In this document: positions 1 through 5,193 of the stretch, piece by piece
How positions within the stretch are numbered: the first letter of the stretch is position 1
Layout of the letters: each line of letters opens with the position of its first letter
Source: Gemmatimonadaceae bacterium
Lineage (GTDB): Bacteria; Gemmatimonadota; Gemmatimonadetes; Gemmatimonadales; Gemmatimonadaceae
Assembly (NCBI GenBank): GCA_019689955.1
Contig: JADGGM010000157.1
Location: 1-6,923, forward strand
DNA: 6,923 bases
Direction of reading: 5' to 3'
Program-made: the position numbers and the translations under genes
Notes under the pieces: model-generated
The model's database searches: none
What the model was told of the DNA's origin: nothing
The model's input: only the letters and a program-made list of their open reading frames with translations

Positions 1-844
1 GCGTGATAGTCGAGTCGTTGTCGACGGGAGCGGCCGACCCGTGGGTGTACTGGACCATGCCGTTCACCCACACCATGACCTTGTTGGCGCTCCCCCCCAT
101 CTCCCCAGCGGTCGCCCCGGAGCTGCCGAGGTTGCCCGTCCAGGTGAGCTCCGCCTCGACCCGCGGCAGACGCGTGCCGGTGTATGCAGCGCTACTGGCA
201 CCGCCGGGACATGCGTCGATACCGCAGATCACGCTCGGGTCGAATAGCCCGACCGAGAGCTGCACGGGTTTCCCCGCCGGCGTGCTGTAGGTCATCTGCG
301 CGTTGAAGTTCGGGTAGATGTACCCGAGCCCGATGCGGCCGAGCGTGGTCCCGCCAGCGCCGAGCCCGCCACCGCTCGCCCCGGTCCCGAAGAGCGTGAT
401 GTCGGTGAGGATGTTCTGCCGCAGAAACAGCCCGATCTCACGACCGGCCAGGATCTGGCCCCACGACCCACCAACGGTCAGGTACACCTGACGCATGTCG
501 ATCTGCGCGCCGAAGTTGTCGTGCAGGCTGTTGCTGTTGATCTGCGGCGCGAACCCGAAGTGCACGCCGAGGTCGAGCCCGCCTTCCTTCCCCTTCGCCT
601 CGAACGTCGCGAAACCGGGAAGGAGGCCGGTGCGGATACGGCTGATCTTCTCTGGCGGCACCAGGCCGCCGTTGATCGCGCCTGCCTGATCGACCTTCCC
701 ATCCGTGTACGTCCAGAACGCATTCACGTTCCCCGAGAAGGTGAACGACCATCCGTTGCTCATCTGCATCGTGAGCGCCTGCGCTGACACACGGCTGGCA
801 CAGACGAGCAACACGGCGAGACACCACAGTGCGGATCGTTTCAT
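1..844 (-). CDS. Porin-like outer-membrane beta-barrel protein (3' end cut by window)
   Basis: The first 281 residues are visible and the frame runs off the left edge. Residues 1-21 form a signal peptide (Lys-Arg, then a Leu/Val/Ala core ending VSA-QA). The mature part shows alternating polar/hydrophobic beta-strand patterns typical of general porins: a first strand near 31-46 (GWSFTFSGNVNAFWTY), a strand pair at 117-140 (RQVYLTVGG, then GQILAGREIGLF), a Gly-rich stretch at 153-166 and a strand near 227-236 (PRVEAELTWT). The Gly-Arg after the YLTV strand matches the usual porin pattern of a 'GxxxxGR' turn. C207 and C212 lie five residues apart in a probable surface loop and could form a disulfide. 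The ATG at 844 is set by AGGGAG (853-858) eight bases upstream. The gene lies 120 bases after an exported protein and downstream of a PQQ dehydrogenase, so a role in letting substrate into the periplasm is plausible but inferred. The exact porin family cannot be fixed by eye, and a non-porin barrel is possible. Confidence 0.82.
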   Translation of the reverse strand, partial: MKRSALWCLAVLLVCASRVSAQALTMQMSNGWSFTFSGNVNAFWTYTDGKVDQAGAINGGLVPPEKISRIRTGLLPGFATFEAKGKEGGLDLGVHFGFAPQINSNSLHDNFGAQIDMRQVYLTVGGSWGQILAGREIGLFLRQNILTDITLFGTGASGGGLGAGGTTLGRIGLGYIYPNFNAQMTYSTPAGKPVQLSVGLFDPSVICGIDACPGGASSAAYTGTRLPRVEAELTWTGNLGSSGATAGEMGGSANKVMVWVNGMVQYTHGSAAPVDNDSTIT

Positions 845-852
845 AGTTGCTT

Positions 853-858
853 CTCCCT
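853..858 (-). promoter_or_regulatory. Shine-Dalgarno of the porin-like gene
   Basis: On the minus strand AGGGAG sits eight bases before the ATG at 844. It supports this start, which also places a clean signal peptide at the N-terminus. No clear -35/-10 promoter was seen in the 120-base gap (845-964), so the gene may be read through from upstream. Confidence 0.6.
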
Positions 859-964
859 GTTGCGATCCCAAGCCGAACGACGGCCGCTGACTCCAGAACG
901 TGCAGAGGGGTACGGAACGTCCAAGCGAATCGGCACCTCCAGCGTTGTATGATGACAGGGACGG

Positions 965-1390
965 TCACTCGCGCTTCATGCGCCGATTCGTGGTGATCAT
1001 GACATCCACGATCGGGGTGCTGGCGTGATCCGTCCACCAGTAGAAGTCGTCGATCTGCGAGGCGTAGACGGAGGGCGCGTACGAGTAGTCGAGCGCTTTG
1101 CCGTCGCGCAGGGCGGCGATGGCGTGGCTCGAGATGCTCGCGCTGTCGGACGCCGTGCCGTTCTGCACGGCGAGCGCGCGCACCTGCTCCGCGGCGGCGC
1201 CGGCGATGAAGCCGCTCAGGTAGAGCTGCTTGTCGCGGAAGCCGAAGGTCGACCAGTCGGCTCCGGTCAGGAAGGCAGGGTGGCGCGGCTCCTGGCCGGC
1301 GTCCGCAACCACGACGCCGGCCGTGAATGCTCCCCCGGTCAGGAAGAGCACCGCCGCGATCCCAACCACCGTACGTCGCCTCACGATCAT
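965..1390 (-). CDS. Small exported or membrane-anchored protein of unknown function
   Basis: This is a 141-residue protein. Residues 2-6 are basic (IVRRR), followed by a hydrophobic segment at about 8-28, which is either an uncleaved anchor or a signal peptide. The rest is a soluble domain with a pattern 'DKQLYLSGFIAGAA' (53-66), a Ser-rich helix near 81-96, and a C-terminal motif 'IDDFYWW' (113-119) followed by 'TPIVDVM' (125-131). This layout resembles short exported bacterial proteins with K..Y..GF..G and a DFY..(x)..IPI.DA segment. That likeness comes from memory and no function is known to me. There is no CxxCH haem site and no Cys at all, so it is not a cytochrome partner for the adjacent quinoprotein. 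The start at 1390 follows GAGGAG (1401-1406) by ten bases. A GTG directly before it (1391-1393) or one at 1415-1417 could also serve, but the last would leave the Shine-Dalgarno inside the gene. It lies 72 bases after the PQQ dehydrogenase stop and is probably co-transcribed with it. Confidence 0.72.
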   Translation of the reverse strand: MIVRRRTVVGIAAVLFLTGGAFTAGVVVADAGQEPRHPAFLTGADWSTFGFRDKQLYLSGFIAGAAAEQVRALAVQNGTASDSASISSHAIAALRDGKALDYSYAPSVYASQIDDFYWWTDHASTPIVDVMITTNRRMKRE

Positions 1391-1400
1391 CACAGCGATA

Positions 1401-1406
1401 CTCCTC
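1401..1406 (-). promoter_or_regulatory. Shine-Dalgarno deciding the start of the small exported gene
   Basis: The minus strand reads GAGGAG ten bases before the ATG at 1390 and seven before an in-frame GTG at 1393. A longer reading from GTG at 1417 would place this site inside the coding sequence and would start within a hairpin (1416-1447), so the shorter start is preferred. Confidence 0.55.
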
Positions 1407-1415
1407 GGGAGAGCC

Positions 1416-1447
1416 ACCGGGAGCGAGGGCGGCTCCTCCCTCCCGGT
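1416..1447 (-). other. Inverted repeat between PQQ dehydrogenase and small exported gene
   Basis: An 8-bp perfect inverted repeat (ACCGGGAG / CTCCCGGT) spans 32 bases. After one mismatch it continues with four more pairs, leaving a small loop. It lies just after the dehydrogenase stop (1463) and just before the Shine-Dalgarno of the next gene. No T-run follows on the minus strand, so it is not a typical intrinsic terminator. It could be an RNA processing or stability hairpin that sets different expression of the two genes. Confidence 0.45.
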
Positions 1448-1462
1448 CCCCTCACCCAGAGC

Positions 1463-3202
1463 TCACTTCGTCGACGCGCGTGCCGCGCCGGGGAGCGCGA
1501 AGACGAGCACCGCATCCCCGAGCGGATACCCCAACTGGAAGTTCCCGCCACACGCCACGGCGATGTACTGCTTGCCGTCGAGCTCATACGTTACCGGCGG
1601 CGCGTTGCACCCGGCGCCGGCCTGGAAGGTCCACAACCGCTTCCCGGTCCGCGCGTCGTAGGCGTTGAAGTGTCCGTTCCCTTCGCCGGTGAAGACGAGG
1701 TTCCCCGCCGTGGCGAGCGCGCCGCCGATCATCGGTTGCTCGGTCTCCACCTGCCACGCGTGCTTCCCGGTGTTCAGGTCGATCGCCGTGAACGTGCCGT
1801 ACTGCCGCTCCCCGGGGATCGCCTTGAACGCGGAGCCCAGCCACAGCTTCCCCTTCTCGAGCGGCGCGGAGTGCGTGATGTAGTGCATCGGCTGCTCCAG
1901 GCCGAGCACGTACATGTAGCCGAGGTTGGGGTTCACCGCCGTCGGTGACCACTCCGATCCGCCGTTCGCTCCCGGGAGCATCCGGGCGCCTTCGGCCGTG
2001 GGCTGGGTGAAGTAGTTCTCGTGCCGGTTGAACTCCTCCGAGCGCCGGATGAGCTTCCCGGTCTCGGCGTCGAGCACGTACACGTACGCCGTCTTCCCGG
2101 CCTCCACCACGGCCTTCTTCCCGTTCTTGAGCCTCACGATCACCGGCGGGCTCGTGGCGTCGAGGTCCCACACGTCGTGCGGGACCTCCTGATAGTGCCA
2201 CTTGTACTCCCCGGTACGCGCATCGATCGCCACGATCGACTCGGTGTACAGGTTGTCACCCGGCCGCACGGTGCCGTCCAGATCGGGCGATGGGTTGCCG
2301 ACGGCGAAGTACAGCATGTGCGTCTCGGGGTCGTACGCGGGCGTCATCCACACCGACCCGCCCCCGCGCTGCCACGCGTCCCCGTACTGCGTCATCGCAG
2401 CCTTCTCGGCGGGGATGTCGCGCTTGAGGTCGTCCCCTTCGTTCGTATGCGTCGCGAACTGCCCCTCCCACCCCTTGTCCGGGAGCGTGTAGAAGTTCCA
2501 GATCTGCTTCCCGTCCCGCGCGTTGTATGCACGGACGAAGCCACGAATCCCGTACTCGGCGCCGGAGATGCCGATCACCACCATGCTGTCGATGACGAGG
2601 GGCGCCATCGTCTCGCTGTACCCGGCCTCTGGGTCCGCCACCTCCACGTCCCACACGACCTGCCCGGTCTTCGCGTCGAGCGCCACGAGACGCGCATCGA
2701 GCGTCCCCATGTACACCATCCCGCCGGAGATCGCGACCCCGCGGTTGTTCGGGCCGCAGCAGTAGATCGGCGACGCGATGCTCGGCTTGTGCTCGTACCG
2801 CCAGATTTGCCGCCCCGTGCGCGCATCGACCGCCATCGCGGTGTTGTACGGCGTGGTGAGATACATCACCCCGTCCACCACGATCGGGCTCGTCTCGAAC
2901 GACCCCAGTCGAGAGATCCCGGTCTGATACATCCACGTGACCTGCAGCCGCGAGACGTTCGACGTGTTGATCTGCGTCAGCGGTGACCAACGCTGGTTCG
3001 TGTAGTCGCGTCCGTAGGTGATCCAGTTCTTCCGTTCGCTCCGCGCCCCCTTGAGCATCGCATCGGTCACGTTCGTGAACGTCGGCTGGCGCGCCGCGGC
3101 TTTCCCCGTGGTCGTCTCGACTTGCTCCTGAGCGCGCGCAGAGCCCACCGCCCCGAGGAGTACCAGCCCTGCGCCAAGCACCGTCAGCGGGGTGTTACGC
3201 AT
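1463..3202 (-). CDS. PQQ-dependent alcohol-type dehydrogenase, periplasmic, possibly lanthanide-using
   Basis: This 579-residue quinoprotein would oxidise an alcohol (or related substrate) in the periplasm using PQQ and a metal. Residues 1-24 are a signal peptide ending ARA-QEQ. The rest is an eight-bladed propeller, with blade ends marked by a repeated 'TG..xW' pattern (W134, W184, W235, W335, W483, W524). Family landmarks are visible: the adjacent Cys pair C148-C149 followed by GPNNRG, a Glu in SGAEYGIRG (E216), Trp in GGSVW (W285, the likely PQQ-stacking residue), Asn in VGNPSP (N303), and the catalytic Asp in HDVWDLD (D346). D348 adds the second Asp of an Asp-x-Asp pair. The protein ends soon after GDAVLVFALPG, so there is no fused cytochrome c domain (no CxxCH) and it must pass electrons to a separate acceptor. 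The length fits single-domain methanol/ethanol-family enzymes. GGAGG seven bases upstream fixes the start. The substrate cannot be read from the sequence. Confidence 0.93.
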   Translation of the reverse strand: MRNTPLTVLGAGLVLLGAVGSARAQEQVETTTGKAAARQPTFTNVTDAMLKGARSERKNWITYGRDYTNQRWSPLTQINTSNVSRLQVTWMYQTGISRLGSFETSPIVVDGVMYLTTPYNTAMAVDARTGRQIWRYEHKPSIASPIYCCGPNNRGVAISGGMVYMGTLDARLVALDAKTGQVVWDVEVADPEAGYSETMAPLVIDSMVVIGISGAEYGIRGFVRAYNARDGKQIWNFYTLPDKGWEGQFATHTNEGDDLKRDIPAEKAAMTQYGDAWQRGGGSVWMTPAYDPETHMLYFAVGNPSPDLDGTVRPGDNLYTESIVAIDARTGEYKWHYQEVPHDVWDLDATSPPVIVRLKNGKKAVVEAGKTAYVYVLDAETGKLIRRSEEFNRHENYFTQPTAEGARMLPGANGGSEWSPTAVNPNLGYMYVLGLEQPMHYITHSAPLEKGKLWLGSAFKAIPGERQYGTFTAIDLNTGKHAWQVETEQPMIGGALATAGNLVFTGEGNGHFNAYDARTGKRLWTFQAGAGCNAPPVTYELDGKQYIAVACGGNFQLGYPLGDAVLVFALPGAARASTK

Positions 3203-3209
3203 TCAGAGC

Positions 3210-3214
3210 CCTCC
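3210..3214 (-). promoter_or_regulatory. Strong Shine-Dalgarno of the PQQ dehydrogenase gene
   Basis: The minus strand reads GGAGG followed by seven bases and then the ATG at 3202. This is near-ideal spacing and suggests efficient translation as the first gene of a unit. Confidence 0.75.
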
Positions 3215-3325
3215 AAAGTGTAGGGGGTGCAATACGCGCCGGCCGATCGCGCCACCGTTCGCCACCACGCCTGAGGACGTGACGAGGTTCGGCGCATCGG
3301 ACAGCAGGCTCAACAACGTGCACGA

Positions 3326-3362
3326 CCGTGCCCCCATCGCTCGCACGCGCGATGGTGCACGG
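3326..3362. repeat. Imperfect long hairpin upstream of the PQQ dehydrogenase
   Basis: Two paired segments flank a small internal loop: CCGTGC (3326-3331) with GCACGG (3357-3362), and CCATCGC (3334-3340) with GCGATGG (3349-3355), around an 8-base loop. This gives 13 base pairs in all. No T-run follows on either strand. It sits after the terminator in the expected promoter or leader region of the dehydrogenase, so it could be an operator or a leader structure. Function is not shown. Confidence 0.4.
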
Positions 3363-3387
3363 AACACAGGAGACAGATATGACCGGG

Positions 3388-3414
3388 AGAAAACGCAGTG
3401 CCGAAGGCACTGCG
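3388..3414 (-). terminator. Intrinsic terminator, minus strand
   Basis: A perfect 9-bp GC-rich stem (CGCAGTGCC / GGCACTGCG, 3394-3414) closes a three-base loop (TTC on the minus strand, part of a CTTCGG sequence known to make stable loops). It is followed at once by TTTTCT on the minus strand. On the plus strand no T-run follows, so it acts on leftward transcripts. It lies about 275 bases past the stop of the second M16 gene and about 185 bases before the PQQ dehydrogenase start. It therefore ends the peptidase operon transcript, or a small RNA made from the gap. Confidence 0.82.
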
Positions 3415-3492
3415 CGACGGTGAGCGCGCCAGGCACAACCGGACGGTACGCCATCGGCAGCTACCCGCAATTGAGACCGCCACCCCGTGTGC

Positions 3493-3510
3493 TCCGCGCC
3501 CATGCGCGGA
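3493..3510. repeat. Short perfect hairpin in the intergenic gap
   Basis: TCCGCGC and GCGCGGA form a 7-bp stem around a 4-base loop. There is no following T-run. It lies between the M16 operon stop and the terminator, so it would be folded in the transcript tail. It may help protect the 3' end or belong to a small RNA. Confidence 0.35.
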
Positions 3511-3687
3511 ACGCATACGATCGTCGCCAGCCCCACCCCGCCCGCGATCAGCAGGCGCGTGGTCGGTAACGATCGGCGGAACCCAATGTGTTACAGGCCG
3601 TGCAGCCGGCGCAAGAGGCAAGTGGCCAGGTTCGAGCCGCCGCCGTGAGGAACGCCACATGTTCGGCGGCCCGAGCACCAGCCGTCG

Positions 3688-5193
3688 CTACGGCGTCACG
3701 GCGGTCCCATCGATGCTGCGAACCGAGACGGGAGCGAGGTCGAGCGCACGAAGCTTCCCTTCGATCGACGCACGATCGCCGACGATCACGATCTGCATGG
3801 TCGTGGGATTTACGTATCGGTCCGCTACGCGCTGGACGTCTCGCTGGGTCACCTGATCCACCCGCCGCACGTACTGGTCGTAGAAGTCGAGCGGGAGATC
3901 GTAGAGCGCCAGGGGGGCGAGCTGCCGCGCGATGTCCCCCGTGCTCTCGAACTGGCCGGGAAGTTGAAGCTCGAGGTACCGCTTCGCCCTCTCCAGCTCC
4001 ACGCGCGGCACGGTGTCGTGGATCGCGCGCAGCTCCTTCATGAACTCGAGCAGCGCCGAGTCGGTCTTCGCCGCGACCACCTCGGCGCGCGCGATGAACG
4101 GACCGGCCGAGCGCCGCATCGCGAACCCGGACGAGGCGCCGTACGTGTACCCGTGCGTCTCCCGCAGGTTCTGATTCAACCGGCTCGTGAACACCCCGCC
4201 GAGGATCGTGTTCATCACCTCGATCGGGAAGTAGTCCGGCGTTGACCGCGCCACCCCGACCGCGCCGATCCGGAACGATGACTGCGGCGCATGCGGCTTG
4301 TCGATCAGCACGATCGTCGCCGACGTCGGAGCCGGCGGATTACCGTATTCGGTGGCGGGCACGGCGCGCGCTTCCCACCCGCCGAGGAGCGCGCGCACCC
4401 GCCGCTCGACGTCGTCCGGCCGCACGTCGCCGACGACGATGAGCGTCGCGTTGTTCGGCCGATAGTACGTCTCGTAGAACCGCTGCACGTCCTCGCGCGT
4501 GATCGCCGCCACCGAGGCGTCGGTCCCGGTGAGCGGGTGCCCGTACGGGTGCGCGTCCCCGAACACGATCGACGCGAACGCGCGATCCGCGATCGCCGGC
4601 CCTCGATCCCGGAGCTGGATCAACGCCGTGAGGCGCTCCTTGCGGATGCGCTCCAGCTCCGCGCTCGGGAACGCCGGGTGCAGCACCACGTCGCCGAACA
4701 GCGCGAGCGCGCTATCGAGCTGCTCCGTCGTCGTGTGCAGCGAGACCTCCGACGCGTCCCACCCGCTCCCGGTCCCGAGCTCGACCCCGAGGTACGCCTC
4801 CTGGTCGGCGATCTCGAGCGCGCTGCGCGTCGTCGTCCCTTCGTCGAGCATGTCGGCCGTGATCGACGCCAGCCCTCCACGGTCGCGCGGATCCGCCTCG
4901 CCGCCGGTGCGCACGAGGAGGACGAAGTCCACGACCGGCAGCTCGTGTTGCTCGACGATGTAGAGCCCGAGGCCGTTCGGAAGCTCGCGCTTCACGATCG
5001 GCGGAAGCGTGAGCGATGGCGGCGGCCCGAGCGTGGGGGGCTTGGTGAGGTCCACCGCCGCGGCCGCGGCCGGTGCAGGCGCCCCCGCCGGCACGGCGTT
5101 CCCGCCGACGGACGCGCCCGTGCGGCACGCGCCCCCCCACAGCACGACCGCGACCACCACGCACCACCGCGGAACACGGAGCGTCGCACTCAT
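3688..5193 (-). CDS. M16B peptidase-like partner subunit without zinc site, candidate lipoprotein
   Basis: This 501-residue protein has the two-lobe M16 fold. The first lobe begins near 66 (VKRELPNGLGLYIVEQHELP) and the second near 290. At the place where active members read AHxxEHML it reads ASITADML: S110, A113 and D114 replace His, Glu and His, so zinc binding and catalysis should be lost. The second lobe keeps the motif LRETHGYTYG (R344, Y349), the Arg/Tyr pair that in M16B heterodimers comes from the non-catalytic subunit. The N-terminus has a hydrophobic stretch ending LWGGAC, a loose lipobox with C23, then a Gly/Ala/Pro-rich linker to about residue 60. This suggests a lipid anchor. Arg at the position after Cys gives no retention signal of the E. 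coli Asp type. The ATG overlaps the stop of the upstream M16 gene (ATGA), which points to coupled translation and a fixed ratio of subunits. The substrate is unknown. Confidence 0.9.
   Translation of the reverse strand: MSATLRVPRWCVVVAVVLWGGACRTGASVGGNAVPAGAPAPAAAAAVDLTKPPTLGPPPSLTLPPIVKRELPNGLGLYIVEQHELPVVDFVLLVRTGGEADPRDRGGLASITADMLDEGTTTRSALEIADQEAYLGVELGTGSGWDASEVSLHTTTEQLDSALALFGDVVLHPAFPSAELERIRKERLTALIQLRDRGPAIADRAFASIVFGDAHPYGHPLTGTDASVAAITREDVQRFYETYYRPNNATLIVVGDVRPDDVERRVRALLGGWEARAVPATEYGNPPAPTSATIVLIDKPHAPQSSFRIGAVGVARSTPDYFPIEVMNTILGGVFTSRLNQNLRETHGYTYGASSGFAMRRSAGPFIARAEVVAAKTDSALLEFMKELRAIHDTVPRVELERAKRYLELQLPGQFESTGDIARQLAPLALYDLPLDFYDQYVRRVDQVTQRDVQRVADRYVNPTTMQIVIVGDRASIEGKLRALDLAPVSVRSIDGTAVTP

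Larger units (their letters stand above)
3203..3687. other. 485-base intergenic region with terminator and hairpins, no convincing gene
   Basis: This gap separates the peptidase operon from the PQQ dehydrogenase unit. It contains a terminator (3388-3414), hairpins at 3326-3362 and 3493-3510, and a weak GC-rich repeat (GCCGCCG 3639-3645 with CGGCGGC 3664-3670). Open frames exist on both strands, but they are Arg/Pro/Ala-rich, lack good ribosome sites, and some read straight through the terminator. The dehydrogenase promoter is expected between about 3215 and 3387, but no clear -35/-10 pair could be picked out. The stretch 3415-3687 would be a long 3' untranslated tail of the peptidase transcript, or could hide a small RNA. 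Confidence 0.6.

Noticed and set aside
438..1037. Minus-strand open frame of 199 codons
   Set aside because: It overlaps the porin-like gene and the end of the small exported gene in another frame and has shadow composition. The porin frame has the signal peptide, Shine-Dalgarno and strand pattern.
1415..1417. Upstream GTG start for the small exported gene
   Set aside because: It sits inside a hairpin, has poor spacing to any Shine-Dalgarno, and would place the good GAGGAG within the coding region.
1025..1948. Plus-strand open frame of 307 codons
   Set aside because: It spans the antisense of two minus-strand genes and their gap, has shadow composition and no ribosome site of note.
2021..2986. 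Plus-strand open frame of 321 codons opposite the PQQ dehydrogenase
   Set aside because: It has an Arg/His/Pro/Val-rich shadow composition and no domain, and the minus strand carries a clear quinoprotein.
3195..3590. Minus-strand frame with a hydrophobic stretch (TRLLIAGGVGLATIVC) resembling a membrane segment
   Set aside because: There is no suitable start codon or ribosome site before the hydrophobic stretch, and the frame reads through the intrinsic terminator and into the dehydrogenase start. At most it is a decayed remnant.
3629..3638. GGTTCGAGCC, resembling a tRNA T-loop
   Set aside because: The flanking bases do not form the 5-bp T stem and no acceptor, D or anticodon arms can be drawn.
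3310..3678. Minus-strand open frame of 122 codons after the M16 operon
   Set aside because: It crosses the terminator stem, is Arg-rich, has no domain and no good Shine-Dalgarno.
5058..5069. 12-base palindrome CCGCGGCCGCGG
   Set aside because: It lies inside the Ala/Pro-rich linker of the M16 partner and is explained by consecutive GC-rich Ala codons.
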